Of a stretch of DNA of 64,000 nt, positions 8,812 to 18,517 are shown one piece after another. The translations under genes were made by a program, and so were the position numbers. The stretch covers positions 5,214,501 to 5,278,500 of the forward strand of contig NZ_CP044543.1 in the NCBI RefSeq assembly GCF_008932115.1, read 5' to 3'. This DNA is from Bradyrhizobium betae (GTDB lineage Bacteria > Pseudomonadota > Alphaproteobacteria > Rhizobiales > Xanthobacteraceae). A model generated the notes under the pieces. That model was not told where the DNA came from. It was given only the letters and a program-made list of their open reading frames with translations, and made no database searches. Each line of letters opens with the position of its first letter. Position 1 is the stretch's first letter.

Positions 8812-11655
8812 TCAATTCAGCGCGCCAAGCAGCTCTTTGGCGGCGACCAGATCGCGGGTCTGGAGGCCCTCCTGGTATCGCGCTACGAGCGGGGTGAGCA
8901 GGGCGCGTGCGTCGCCGGCTTTTCCGGCCTGGCGCCAGACCCGGCCAAGGCTGATTGCGCCACGCAATTCCCAGCCGAGCGCGCACTGCCGGCGCGACAG
9001 ATCGAGCGATGTCCGCAGGCAGCTCTCGGCCTCAACGGCGTTGCCCGATCGGGCCAGGATGTCGCCCCTGACCCTGAGCATCTCCGGCATGTCGAAGGAT
9101 TCGCCGTGATCGGGGACCTCCGCGATGGCCTGATTGATCGTGCGGAGAGCCTCATCGGGCTGGTTCTGCGCCGCGAGTCCCTCCGCGAGCGCGGTCGCGA
9201 ACACCGTCGTCATGATCCGGTGCCGCGTTGCGTACAGCGTTGCCTGGCTGCGGCGAAGGTGCTCGATCCCGCCGGCGATGTCGCCACGGCGAAGCAGCAG
9301 CTCGCCTTTCTGACCGATGCCGACGGCGTGATAGGGGCCGAGGAAGTGCCGCGCCGAATGGTCGATCAGCCGCTCGATCAGGATGTCCGCATTGGCCCAG
9401 TCGCCGACCCACAGGAACACGTAGATCGTCCAGATCAGGGAGATGCCGAGGGTGAGCGGCTGTTCGAGCAATTCTGCCTCGCGCACCGTGTATCTGGCCG
9501 CCTCGATCGCACGATCGGGCCGGCCGGTGAGCCAGAGTCCGCGCGCCAGCGCCACCAGCGCGACGATGCGGTCGTCATAGCCGAGATGGCCGATATTCAG
9601 CCGCTGCGAGCCGGGATTGTGCACCATCGCGCTCTCGCAGAACCGCACGGCCTTGTCCTGGTTGCCGATCAGATGATGCGCGACGCCCAGCATCCATTCC
9701 ACGTTCAGCGCGGCGGCGGGGTCGTTCAGCTTGCGCGCAACACTCTCGCCTTGTGTGCCGATTCCGAGCGCACCGTGAAAATCGCCGACCCTGGTCAGGT
9801 AGATGTGCAATCCGCGGAGCAGCCAGAGTTGCCAGTGCAGATCCTCGAGCTCTTGCGCGAGCTGAAGGCTGCGCGTGAACGCGGCACGGACCGTTTCGGT
9901 ATTGCCCTGCGTGAACATCACGGAAACGCCGAGCGCGGCCTGCAGTGTCATCTCCTGACGGTTGTCGATCGCGTTCGTATCGAGCAACGTCAATGCCTGC
10001 TGCGTCCAGCGATAGCACTCCGTCAGCAATGTCAGCTCGAGGAAGAACTGCGCCGCCGAGGCCGCCAGGTCCACGCCGATCGACCGGTCGCCACCGTCCG
10101 AAAAGCTCCAGGTCAGTGCAGCCCGGACATTGGGCAGGTGGTCGGCATAGGGAAGGAAGCCGCCCGCGGTCTGCATACCCGTGGCGCTGAGCGCGATGTC
10201 GCTGAGGAAGCCGCGGAAGTAGTCGGCATGCGCCCGCGCGACGCGGTCCGCTTCGCCGTGCTCGACCAGCTTGTTGCCGGCGAAGGCGCGCGTGGTGTCG
10301 AGCAGGCGGTAGCGCAGCCGCCGCTCCGCCGGCGAAATCGCAATCAGGGATTTGGAGAGCAGGTTCGAGACCGCCTCGACCGCCTCGGGCTCGCTGATGC
10401 CCTGGCTGGATGCAACGGCAAGCGCGGCCTCCAGTGTGAACGGCCCGACGAACGCCGACAAACCGCGCAGCGTGGCGCTTTCGGCGGCCGGCAGCAGATC
10501 GTAGCTCCAGGCGAGCGCCGCGCTCAGGGTCTGGTGCCGCGGGATCGCGGTCCGCCGCCCGCGCCACAGCAGCGAGAAGCGGCTGTCGAGCAGCGAGGCG
10601 GTCCCGGCGATGCCATAGGCGTTCACGCGTCCGGCCGCGAGCTCGATCGCGAGCGCGATCCCGTCCAGCCGCCGGCAGATTTCGCCAACGAGGGGTGCGT
10701 CCTCTTCGCTCAGCTCGAATTCGCCCAAGCTTTCGGCAATGCGTTCCACGAAGAGCTGGCTTGCGGGATAGGCAAGGATCTCGGCGAGGCTGAGCCCGTC
10801 GCCCTGCGGCGGACAATCCAGCGGAAACAGCCGGTGGACGCGCTCACCCTCGGTGCGAAAGGACTCGCGGCTGGTGGCGAGAATATGCAGCTCTGGCGCC
10901 TCCTGGACGATACGCTCGGCCAGCGGCGCGAGCTCGTCGATGATGTGCTCGCAACTGTCGAAGACCAGCAGCATCCGCCGGCTGCGCAGCACTGTCAGCA
11001 GACCCGGCATCGGGTCCTCGGAATTGATCGTCAGCCCGAGCGTGGCCGCGATGGTGCCGGGAATGAACCTCGTGTCCGTCAGCGCGCCGAAATCGACGAA
11101 ATTGACCTGGCCGTCGAAGGCCTGGAGCTCGCCATGCGCGACGGCGAGGGCGACCGAGGTCTTGCCGATGCCGCCAGGGCCGACGATTGTGACGAAGCGA
11201 TGCTGGGCAAGTTCGGCGCAAATCCTGGCAACCGCATCGTCCCGCCCGATAATCTTCGCGAGCGGCGAAGGGAGTGAGTGCGGGGCCGGGACAGGCGGGC
11301 TCGTCCGTTTCTCTGCGGATTCCGCCCGAAGCAGTGGGGCCGCCAGGCAATAGCCGCGCCCGGGGACGTTGACGACGTAGCGGGAGCCTTCGCCGGTATC
11401 CCCCAAGGCCTTGCGCAGTGTCGTGATGTGGAACCGCAGGCTGCCTTCGTCGACGGTCACGTCGGCCCAGACGCGTTTGATCAATTCACGCTTGTCGATG
11501 ACCTCGCCGGCGCGCTCGGCAAGGAAAATGAGGATATCGAGCGCGCGGCCGCCGAGGTGAAGCGGAGCGCCGTCCTTCTCGAGCAGGCGCGACTTTGCGA
11601 ACAGCCGGAATGGCCCGAAGGAAATGGCCGCATCCTGATCGTGAGTGTCCGGCAC
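8812..11655 (-). CDS. Large winged-helix/ATPase regulator, paralogue 1
   Basis: A 947-residue signal-transduction ATPase. Residues 10-108 form an OmpR/CadC-type winged helix (GGRALDILIFLAERAGEVID, then GSLRFHITTLRKALGD). Residues 130-420 form a STAND/AP-ATPase-like NTPase with P-loop GPGGIGKTS at 159-167 and Walker B-like LLVFDSCEHI. The remaining ~500 residues are helical repeats resembling TPRs. Such proteins usually activate transcription after ligand or partner binding. The start is a GTG at 11655; the second copy at 15468-18305 has its GTG in the same place, and no ATG fits the frame. The two copies share an upstream box. Confidence 0.85.
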   Translation of the reverse strand: MPDTHDQDAAISFGPFRLFAKSRLLEKDGAPLHLGGRALDILIFLAERAGEVIDKRELIKRVWADVTVDEGSLRFHITTLRKALGDTGEGSRYVVNVPGRGYCLAAPLLRAESAEKRTSPPVPAPHSLPSPLAKIIGRDDAVARICAELAQHRFVTIVGPGGIGKTSVALAVAHGELQAFDGQVNFVDFGALTDTRFIPGTIAATLGLTINSEDPMPGLLTVLRSRRMLLVFDSCEHIIDELAPLAERIVQEAPELHILATSRESFRTEGERVHRLFPLDCPPQGDGLSLAEILAYPASQLFVERIAESLGEFELSEEDAPLVGEICRRLDGIALAIELAAGRVNAYGIAGTASLLDSRFSLLWRGRRTAIPRHQTLSAALAWSYDLLPAAESATLRGLSAFVGPFTLEAALAVASSQGISEPEAVEAVSNLLSKSLIAISPAERRLRYRLLDTTRAFAGNKLVEHGEADRVARAHADYFRGFLSDIALSATGMQTAGGFLPYADHLPNVRAALTWSFSDGGDRSIGVDLAASAAQFFLELTLLTECYRWTQQALTLLDTNAIDNRQEMTLQAALGVSVMFTQGNTETVRAAFTRSLQLAQELEDLHWQLWLLRGLHIYLTRVGDFHGALGIGTQGESVARKLNDPAAALNVEWMLGVAHHLIGNQDKAVRFCESAMVHNPGSQRLNIGHLGYDDRIVALVALARGLWLTGRPDRAIEAARYTVREAELLEQPLTLGISLIWTIYVFLWVGDWANADILIERLIDHSARHFLGPYHAVGIGQKGELLLRRGDIAGGIEHLRRSQATLYATRHRIMTTVFATALAEGLAAQNQPDEALRTINQAIAEVPDHGESFDMPEMLRVRGDILARSGNAVEAESCLRTSLDLSRRQCALGWELRGAISLGRVWRQAGKAGDARALLTPLVARYQEGLQTRDLVAAKELLGALN

Positions 11656-11697
11656 GCGCCATGATTCCAGGTGGAAGGGCTAGTATCTGTCGTCTGA

Positions 11698-11734
11698 TCT
11701 ACCAGAACGAGGTTGTGAGTAAACTGGCCGAAAG
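11698..11734 (-). promoter_or_regulatory. Conserved upstream box of winged-helix/ATPase paralogue 1
   Basis: A 37-base block, 42 bases upstream of the GTG, matches the block at 18351-18387 upstream of the second paralogue at 29 of 37 positions. On the gene's strand the identical parts include GTTTACT and CCTCGTTCTG. The rest of the two intergenic regions does not align, so this is probably a retained promoter or regulator site, possibly autoregulatory. Its role is inferred. Confidence 0.5.
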
Positions 11735-11830
11735 TGGCGAAATCGCGCGGCAATCGCCTGAGCGCAGCGGCAATAACCGTCACAAATTTTGTTTAAACGC
11801 GAGCGGCTTACGGGGCCAATAGGACAATTT

Positions 11831-11845
11831 GTCAGCGTCGCTGAC
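11831..11845. promoter_or_regulatory. Perfect inverted repeat between divergent regulator and kinase genes
   Basis: GTCAGCG, one T, then CGCTGAC form a perfect 15-base dyad in the 328-base region between paralogue 1 and the kinase gene. The rest of this region has AT-rich patches suited to two divergent promoters but no motif I can name. An operator role is inferred. Confidence 0.35.
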
Positions 11846-11983
11846 TGTCGAGCCGACGCTCGCGCCGCCAATTTGTGCTGCCATCGATCATAACAGAATC
11901 TTGCAACGTCTAACGGGCAAAACACGCACGGTGCATCCACTATAGCCTCAGACTTAGGTCCTACGTCCAACGGGGAGGCTACC

Positions 11984-12652
11984 ATGTCCGCTATCGGCTC
12001 CAGGCCCGACGACGACGTCGTTCGATCCCAGTACGTCGCCAGTTTCGATGAACAGTCGCGTGATTGGGAACTCGTGTTGCGGGAATCCCACCATCGGATG
12101 AAGAACACGCTGACGCTGCTGGGTGCGTCTGTCCGCCGCGATTTCACGCGGGCCGGCATCAGGGACGTGTCGGTCGTGATGGACCGCTTCGAGCGGCGCC
12201 TGGTCGCCTTCGGCAGGCTCTATCAACTCTTGTCCGACAGCGATGATGTGTCCGCCGTCGATGTCGAGGCCTTCTTCGAAAGCCTGTGCGGAGCGATCTC
12301 CGAGGCGGTGCTGGAGCCGGCTGGCATCCGTTGCGAGGCTGCGATCGAGAGCGGTACGCTGTCGGCGTCGCAATGTCATCGGCTCGCATTGATGCTGACC
12401 GAGCTGGTCACGAATGCGGCAAAGCATGCCTTTCCGACCAGGAATGGTGCACTGATCCGTATCGAGGTCGCCAATCGCGACGGCGTTTGGTTCTGCACGG
12501 TGGCCGACAACGGGATCGGCGCGACCGGTCCGCTTCAGGGCACCGGCAGCCGCATCCTCGAAGGACTCGCTCGCAGCATCCACGCACGGTTGCAGGGTGA
12601 GGCCGGGCAGGGCGGCACGCGGGTGACCATCGTGATGCCGGCCGCCGCGTGA
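11984..12652 (+). CDS. Small HWE/HisKA_2-type sensor histidine kinase without a sensor domain
   Basis: A 222-residue kinase core. The phospho-acceptor region is ESHHRMKN (residues 34-41, His37 the likely acceptor), the N-box is ELVTNAAKHAF (140-150) and the G1 box DNGIGA (175-180). There is no transmembrane segment and no PAS or GAF domain, so input must come from a partner protein or the short N-terminus. Related alphaproteobacterial kinases feed the general stress response, but no ecfG, phyR or nepR gene is in this window. A strong GGGGAGG ribosome-binding site precedes the ATG. Confidence 0.85.
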   Translation: MSAIGSRPDDDVVRSQYVASFDEQSRDWELVLRESHHRMKNTLTLLGASVRRDFTRAGIRDVSVVMDRFERRLVAFGRLYQLLSDSDDVSAVDVEAFFESLCGAISEAVLEPAGIRCEAAIESGTLSASQCHRLALMLTELVTNAAKHAFPTRNGALIRIEVANRDGVWFCTVADNGIGATGPLQGTGSRILEGLARSIHARLQGEAGQGGTRVTIVMPAAA

Positions 12653-12700
12653 AGACGCGTCTGCCCGCAATCGCTCGCGAGCCATAACAGGGAGTTCGAC

Positions 12701-13333
12701 ATGGCGACACCGGACATCGACCGCGACAGCGCGGCCAAATCCTCGAATGAGCCTTCGACATCGCGCAGCATCGACCTGAAGCTCGAAGTCGTCGTGATCC
12801 CGGTGTCGGATGTCGATCGCGCCAAGGCGTTCTACACCCGCATCGGCTGGCGATTGGACGCCGATTTTGCCTCCGGTGACGCATGGCGGGTGATCCAGTT
12901 CACGCCGCCCGGCTCGGCCTGTTCGGTGATCTTCGGCAGGAACGTCACCGCGGCAGCGCCGGGTTCGGCACGCGGGCTGTACCTGATCGTGTCCGATCTG
13001 GAGGCCGCGCGAGCGGATCTGCTCGATCGCGGCATTGACGTCGGCGGACCGTTCCACGGCGCCGGCGATGTTCACGCCGGACCGGACGAGCCGTATCTGT
13101 CCGGCAGCGTCCGGGTCGGTGGTGTCGATCCGAAGCGCGGCAGCAGCGATGACCGCGGTTGCTGCCAGCGTCGCGAGCCTGTTGCTGTTGCATCCGCTAC
13201 TGGCAGAACGACTATGACTGGCGCAAGATGGAAGCGCGGCTCAACGCGCTGCCGCAATTCGTCACCGAGATCGACGGCGTCGACATCCACTTCATTCACG
13301 TCCGTTCCAGGCACGAGAATGCGTTGCCGATGA
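12701..13333 (+). pseudogene. VOC/glyoxalase-family gene, 3'-truncated and fused to foreign frame
   Basis: Residues 1 to about 148 are a normal VOC metalloenzyme fold: LEVVVIPVSDVDRAKAFYTR, then GLYLIVSDLEAARADLLDRGI. The usual last strand (SFSDPDGNGW-like) is missing. After DPKRGSS (about base 13143) the frame runs into unrelated sequence and then through the epoxide-hydrolase region in the wrong frame until 13333. AGGGAG precedes the ATG. The protein would lack its C-terminal metal ligand, so it is probably non-functional. It looks like one side of a deletion. Confidence 0.7.
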
Positions 13334-14225
13334 TCGTCACCCATGGTTGGCCGGGCTCGATCATCGAGCAGATGAAGATCGTCGGCCCGCTCACCGATCC
13401 GGCGGCGCATGGCGCGAAGGCCGCGGACGCCTTCGATCTGGTGATCCCCTCGCTGCCGGGCCACGGCTTCTCCGGCAAGCCGACCGCGCTCGGCTGGGAT
13501 CCGCAGCGCATCGCGCGCGCCTGGATCGTGCTGATGAAGCGTCTCGGCTACAACCGCTACGTTGCGCAGGGCGGCGATTGGGGCAATGCCGTCACCGAGC
13601 AGATGGTGATCGCGCCGCCGGAATTGCTTGGCATTCACACCAACATGCCCGCCACCGTCCCCGATGAAATCGTCAGGGCGCTCCAGCCCGGCGGGACGCG
13701 GCCGGCGAATCTCTCCGCCGGGGAGCGCATCGCCTACGATCAGCTCGACGACTTCTACAAGCACGGCCTCGGCTATGCGATCGAGATGTCGAGCCGGCCG
13801 CAGACGCTCTACGGCCTCGTCGACTCGCCGGCGGGCCTTGCGTCCTGGATGCTCGATCACGATGCGGCAGCGCCGCGATGATCGCGCGCGTGTTCGACGG
13901 CAAGACGGAAGGGTTGTCGCGGGACGATGTGATCGACAACATCACGCTCTACCGGCTCACCAACACCGCGGTGTCGTCGGCGCGGCTCTACTGGGAGAAC
14001 AAGCTGGTGTTCTTCGAGCCGAAACACATCAGGATCCCGGTCGCTGTCAGCGTCTTCCCGGACGAGATCTATGCCGCGCCGCGCAGCTGGGCCGAGAAGG
14101 CCTATCCCAGGCTGATGCACTACAACCGCCTCGACAAGGGCGGCCACTTCGCCGCCTGGGAACAGCCTGCGCTGTTCAGCGCGGAAATGCGCACCGCGTT
14201 CCGCCCGCTGCGCCAGTCGATCTGA
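13190..14225 (+). pseudogene. Epoxide hydrolase pseudogene (5' deletion plus frameshift)
   Basis: From RYWQNDYDWRKMEARLN onward this matches EPHN-type epoxide hydrolases: VTHGWPGSIIEQMK, the nucleophile region GGDWGNAV, and after a frame change near 13870-13878 the rest of the enzyme from MIARVFDGKTEG to the catalytic-His region DKGGHFAAWEQP. The first ~60 residues are missing; a 45-base stretch encoding a signal-like MTAVAASVASLLLLHP sits at the junction. Adding one base near 13866-13870 would restore DHDAASAAMIARVF, as in relatives. The gene is therefore damaged twice: a 5' deletion and a single-base loss. Confidence 0.8.
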
Positions 14226-14373
14226 GAACCTGTCTGGAATGGAGCCAGGCAGCCTGGCCACGAACGGAACCACTGCGGCGTTCGGCCGGTTGGAATGGCG
14301 ACAGGCGGTCGTGCCAATGTCGCTATCCTCCGGTACGCAGCGCCGGTGCTAAAAACCAACAAGGAGAATTGAG

Positions 14374-14796
14374 ATGATCCGCAAGGCAACAGCAGTCTGG
14401 AAGGGCACCGGTCGCGATGGCACCGGTCATCTGTCGAGCGAATCCGGCGTGCTCGCCGGGACGCCCTATTCGTTCAAGACCCGTTTCGAGAACGAGAAGG
14501 GCACCAATCCCGAGGAATTGATCGCGGCGGCGCATGCCGGTTGCTTCACGATGGCACTGGCGTTCGGCCTTCAGATGGCCGGTTTCACGCCGGACGAGCT
14601 CTCGACCGAGGCGGCTGTGACGCTCGAGCCCGAAGGAAAGGGCTTCAAGATCAGCAAATCCGCGCTGACCCTGCGTGCCAAGGTGCCGAACCTCGACGAT
14701 GCAGGTTTCGCCAGGATCGCCGGCGAGGCCGAGAAGAACTGTCCGGTGTCGAAGGTGCTCAACGCCGCGATCACGCTCGACGCAAAGCTGGGCTGA
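14374..14796 (+). CDS. OsmC family peroxiredoxin
   Basis: A 140-residue OsmC-type thiol peroxidase that reduces organic hydroperoxides. The two redox cysteines are at 57 (HAGCFTM) and 123 (NCPVSK), with the family's [12 protein letters not shown] motif before the first. AAGGAG lies 7 bases before the ATG. It stands between the damaged epoxide hydrolase and msrA and, with Dps and MsrA, adds to an oxidative-stress theme around the two large regulators. No OhrR-type repressor is adjacent. Confidence 0.92.
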   Translation: MIRKATAVWKGTGRDGTGHLSSESGVLAGTPYSFKTRFENEKGTNPEELIAAAHAGCFTMALAFGLQMAGFTPDELSTEAAVTLEPEGKGFKISKSALTLRAKVPNLDDAGFARIAGEAEKNCPVSKVLNAAITLDAKLG

Positions 14797-14813
14797 CCGC
14801 GTAGCTGCGCCCC

Positions 14814-14845
14814 CTGTCCATCCGGTTTCCAGGCCGGGTGGATAG
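14814..14845 (+). terminator. Hairpin after osmC
   Basis: A 12-pair stem (two G-T pairs) built around TCCATCCGG and CCGGGTGGA, 18 bases after the osmC stop. There is no T-run, so it may be a weak terminator or just a transcript-end hairpin. Confidence 0.4.
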
Positions 14846-14934
14846 ACACCGGGCCCTGGCTTTCAGCCAGGCAGCCGAGAGCCTATATTGAGACAAATGC
14901 AAAGCGCACAGAGCGACCAATCGGGAGCGGACAG

Positions 14935-15450
14935 ATGACGACAGAGCGCGCGGTGTTGGCCGGAGGCTGTTTCTGGGGCATGCAGGATCTCATCCGCAGG
15001 CAGCCCGGCGTGATCTCGACGCGGGTCGGTTACACCGGCGGGCACGTCAAGAACGCCACCTATCGCAATCACGAAGGCCACGCCGAAGCGATCGAGATCG
15101 TCTTCAATCCGGCCAAGACCAGCTTCCGGACCATGCTGGAGTTCTTCTTCCAGATCCATGACCCGACCACGCTGAACCGCCAGGGCAATGATCTCGGCAC
15201 GAGCTACCGCTCGGCCATCTTCTATACCAGCGACGAGCAGAAGCGGGTTGCCGAAGACACCATCGCCGACGTCGAGGCGTCCGGCCTGTGGCCCGGCAAG
15301 GTGGTGACTGAAGTCGCGCCCGCCGGCGAGTTCTGGGAAGCCGAGCCGGAGCATCAGGATTATCTCGAACGCTATCCCGACGGCTACACCTGCCACTTCA
15401 TCCGCCCCGACTGGAAGCTGCCGCGTCGCGCAGCGGCCGTGGGAGGCTAG
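14935..15450 (+). CDS. msrA: Peptide methionine (S)-S-oxide reductase
   Basis: A 171-residue MsrA with the active-site motif GCFWG (Cys12), the substrate-binding RVGYTGG, the [10 protein letters not shown] segment with the catalytic Glu, and [12 protein letters not shown]. It repairs oxidised methionine in the cytosol (no signal peptide). Length is typical. No MsrB domain is fused or adjacent. Its stop lies 17 bases from the convergent stop of the second large regulator. Confidence 0.94.
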   Translation: MTTERAVLAGGCFWGMQDLIRRQPGVISTRVGYTGGHVKNATYRNHEGHAEAIEIVFNPAKTSFRTMLEFFFQIHDPTTLNRQGNDLGTSYRSAIFYTSDEQKRVAEDTIADVEASGLWPGKVVTEVAPAGEFWEAEPEHQDYLERYPDGYTCHFIRPDWKLPRRAAAVGG

Positions 15451-15467
15451 GGCGCATCGGCGCGCGA

Positions 15468-18305
15468 TCAGTTTCGCAATTGAGCGACCAGATCGCGCGC
15501 GATGCGCATGTCGGCGATATCAGCGCCTTCGGCAAACGCGCCGAAGACATTGTCGAGAAGAGTCTGAGCTTCCGCATTCTGGCCGGCGCCGATCATCAGC
15601 CGCGCGAGGCTGGTGGCGCAGCGCAGCTCCCAGAAGCGCGCGCCCTGCTGGGCAGCAATGCCCATGGCTTCGCGAAAGCGGGCTTCGGCCTCGCCTGCAT
15701 GTCGCGCGCTCCTGAGCATCAACTCGCCCTTGATGCGGATCAGCTCCGGCAGATACCAGAGCTCCTGCCGGTCGTTGCAGCGGGTCAGCACGTCCTCGAT
15801 CACGTCGAGGCCGCGGTCGACCTGGTCGGCCTCTCCGGAACACGCGGCGAGCTCGCCGAGCAGGGGGAGGAAGCGCGGCAGGAAGCGTGCATCGCCGGCG
15901 CGATTGAGCTCGTCGCGGAGTAGCGGCAGGCCCGTCTCGATATCGCCGCGCCTGGCCATGACCGCCGCATTGAAGGCTCGCGCCCACAGACCCCAGAGAC
16001 GGATGGCGTGGCGCTCGGTGTGTTCGAGCAGCTCGGCGCCGTGGCGCTCCGCGGCGTCGAAATCACCGGCCCAGAACGCGATCGGGCAGGCGGCCTGTCC
16101 GAGCACGCTGCTGAAGGTCAGCGCGTGGCCGTTGGCGCGGCCTTCCTCGATGTTTCTGGCGGCGAGCGCCTGGGCCTGATCGGCCTCGCCCTGCAGCCAC
16201 AGGATGCGGGCGCGGAAATATTGCGTCGATATTCTCAAGTCCAGCGGGAAGATCTTCGGCTTCTCCGCGAGCACGTGCAGCGAGGCGCTGACGCGGTCGA
16301 TCCGAACGCGCGCGTCGTTCTGGTCACCGAGATAGTGCAGCGCCACCGCCATCAGCCGGTCGCTCAGCATGACGTCGGTGCTATCAGGCGAGTTCGCGGC
16401 GGCGCTGGCAAAGCGATCGGCCAGGGCGCGTGCCTTGCCGAACTGTCCGTTGTTGAACTGGTCGATCGACAGGCCCCAGAGCGCGCGCAGGCGAAAGTCC
16501 TTGTCGTCGAGCTTTTCCGCCAGTTCGAATGTCGTCTCGAGGATCGGGCGCGCCTCACGGGCGCGGCCCTCGCCATACATCAGCGACCAGCCGAGTGCCG
16601 ACAGCAGTTGCATGCGGGTCCGGTCGTCGCCGTTGTCGCCGAGCGCGGCGAGCGCGGTCCGGGTGCGCTCGCGGCATTCGGCGAACAAGGAGAGGCGGAC
16701 CCACAACGTGACCGCGGCAACCGTCAGCCTGATTCCAAGCGCCGTGTCGCCGTCGGGCGCGAAGGCCCAGTCCAGCGCCGCGCGCACATTGTCCAGCTCC
16801 GCGCCGTAGATGCCGAGCCATTCGGGCAGCGGCGTCGACGTGTCGGCGTCGGCGCGCTCGAAGAACTCCCGAAAATGCTCCGCATGGCGCCGCGCGACCT
16901 GCCTGGTTTCGCCGAGCTCGTTGAGCTTTGCGTGTGCGTAGGTGCGGGTGGTGTCGAGCAGGCGATAGCGCAGCGTCCGCGAGCCTGACGGCGAGATCAG
17001 CGATTTGGCGACGAGGCTGTCGATCCCTTCGAGCGTTTCCGATGTGCTGAGCCCGTCGCCGGCTGCGATCGTGGCAGCCGCTTCCGGTGCGAAGGGCCCG
17101 GCGAACACCGAAAGGCGCCGCAGGGTGGCGCTCTCGGCCGGAGACAGCAGATCATAACTCCAGTCGAGCGCTGCGGCGAGCGTCTGGTGCCGGGGCACGG
17201 CGGTGCGTCGCCCTCGCCATTGCAGCGAGAAGCGGCTGTCGAGCAAGGATGCGGTGCCGGCGATACCGTAGGCGTTGACGCGGCCCGCCGCCAGCTCGAT
17301 GGCGAGCGCAATACCGTCGAGGCGCCGGCAGATGCTGGCGACCAGCGGGGCCTCTTCGGCGCTCAGCTGGAACGGACCCGAGCTCTGTGCGATGCGCTCG
17401 ACGAAGAGCTGGGCCGCGGGATAGGCGAGCACCTCGGCGACATCGAGGCCCTCGCGCTCGGGCGGGCAGTCCAGCGGGAACAGCCGGAAGATGCGCTCGC
17501 CCTCGCTCCGGAACGATTCGCGGCTGGTCGCGAGCACGCGAAGCTGCGGCGCTTCGCGGACGATGCGTTCGACCAGCGGCGCCAGCGCGTCCAGCACGTG
17601 CTCGCAACCGTCGAAGATCACCAGGGTCGGGCCGCTCTTCAGAAATGTCAGCAGGGCCGGTGTCGGATCTTCCGCGCTGATGGTCAGTCCGAGCGCGGAG
17701 GCGATGGTGGTGGCGATATGGCTGGCATCCCTGAGCGGACCGAAGTCGACGAAGAAGACGCGCCCGCCGAAATCCTGGGAGCGGCGATGCCCGACGGTGA
17801 CGGCGACGGCGGTCTTGCCGATGCCGCCCGGGCCGACCACGGTCATGAAGCGATGCAGCGACAGCCCGTTCGCGATCTTTTCGACGATCTCCTCCCGCCC
17901 GACCATCCTCGAGAGCGGTGCGGGGAGGGAGCGGGGCGGCAGGATGTCGACGGTCGGCTGCGCGGCGGCGGCGGCCGGCTGAGCCAACGAGGCGACAAAG
18001 CAATAGCCGCGTCCGGGCACATTGACGACATAGCGGGCTGATTTGCCGGTATCGCCCAGCACCTTGCGCAAGGCTGCGACATGGAAGCGCAGGCTGCCCT
18101 CGTCGACATTGACGTCGGCCCAGATGCGCTTGACCAGCTCGCGCTTGTCGACGACTTCGCCGGGGCGCTCGGCGAGGAAGATGAGAATGTCGAGCGCGCG
18201 GCCGCCGACATGGAGCGGCGAGCCCTCCTTCTCCAAGAGCCGGGACTTCGGAAGCAGTCGAAATGGCCCAAAGGAAATGGCCGGGTCTTCGTGATGGTCT
18301 GGCAC
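15468..18305 (-). CDS. Large winged-helix/ATPase regulator, paralogue 2
   Basis: A 945-residue paralogue of the regulator at 8812-11655 with the same order: winged helix at residues 8-107 (GSLRFHVAALRKVLGD), STAND-type NTPase with P-loop GPGGIGKTA near 158, then a long helical repeat region that is the most divergent part. The start is the GTG at 18305, matching the GTG of paralogue 1; a TTG six codons upstream is less likely. It is divergent from the Bug-type binding protein gene. A different C-terminal sensing region on the same DNA-binding head suggests different signals acting on related promoters, which is inference. Confidence 0.85.
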   Translation of the reverse strand: MPDHHEDPAISFGPFRLLPKSRLLEKEGSPLHVGGRALDILIFLAERPGEVVDKRELVKRIWADVNVDEGSLRFHVAALRKVLGDTGKSARYVVNVPGRGYCFVASLAQPAAAAAQPTVDILPPRSLPAPLSRMVGREEIVEKIANGLSLHRFMTVVGPGGIGKTAVAVTVGHRRSQDFGGRVFFVDFGPLRDASHIATTIASALGLTISAEDPTPALLTFLKSGPTLVIFDGCEHVLDALAPLVERIVREAPQLRVLATSRESFRSEGERIFRLFPLDCPPEREGLDVAEVLAYPAAQLFVERIAQSSGPFQLSAEEAPLVASICRRLDGIALAIELAAGRVNAYGIAGTASLLDSRFSLQWRGRRTAVPRHQTLAAALDWSYDLLSPAESATLRRLSVFAGPFAPEAAATIAAGDGLSTSETLEGIDSLVAKSLISPSGSRTLRYRLLDTTRTYAHAKLNELGETRQVARRHAEHFREFFERADADTSTPLPEWLGIYGAELDNVRAALDWAFAPDGDTALGIRLTVAAVTLWVRLSLFAECRERTRTALAALGDNGDDRTRMQLLSALGWSLMYGEGRAREARPILETTFELAEKLDDKDFRLRALWGLSIDQFNNGQFGKARALADRFASAAANSPDSTDVMLSDRLMAVALHYLGDQNDARVRIDRVSASLHVLAEKPKIFPLDLRISTQYFRARILWLQGEADQAQALAARNIEEGRANGHALTFSSVLGQAACPIAFWAGDFDAAERHGAELLEHTERHAIRLWGLWARAFNAAVMARRGDIETGLPLLRDELNRAGDARFLPRFLPLLGELAACSGEADQVDRGLDVIEDVLTRCNDRQELWYLPELIRIKGELMLRSARHAGEAEARFREAMGIAAQQGARFWELRCATSLARLMIGAGQNAEAQTLLDNVFGAFAEGADIADMRIARDLVAQLRN

Positions 18306-18350
18306 GCGCCATTGCCCCCGCAACGGGAGTCCAAAGGTATTACTTTATGG

Positions 18351-18387
18351 TCTATCAGAACGAGGCGTACAGTAAACCGGCGGAAAG
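18351..18387 (-). promoter_or_regulatory. Conserved upstream box of winged-helix/ATPase paralogue 2
   Basis: Counterpart of the block at 11698-11734, 45 bases upstream of the GTG, 29 of 37 positions identical. The five central bases differ completely while the flanks are kept, as expected for two contacted half-sites or a -35/-10 pair. Confidence 0.5.
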
Positions 18388-18517
18388 CAGTGGGCAGGGC
18401 TGACAGCCCTGCGCGCATGGCTTGGGTCGGCCGATCCATCGAAATAACGCTTGAAACGGAATGGGTTAGGCTCGCGTGACCGCCTCGACAGTGACCACCG
18501 GCTTCCGGAATTCGACC

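Noticed and set aside
11846..11983. Search for an EcfG (general stress sigma) promoter before the HWE kinase
   Set aside because: No GGAAC with a CGTT at proper spacing was seen.
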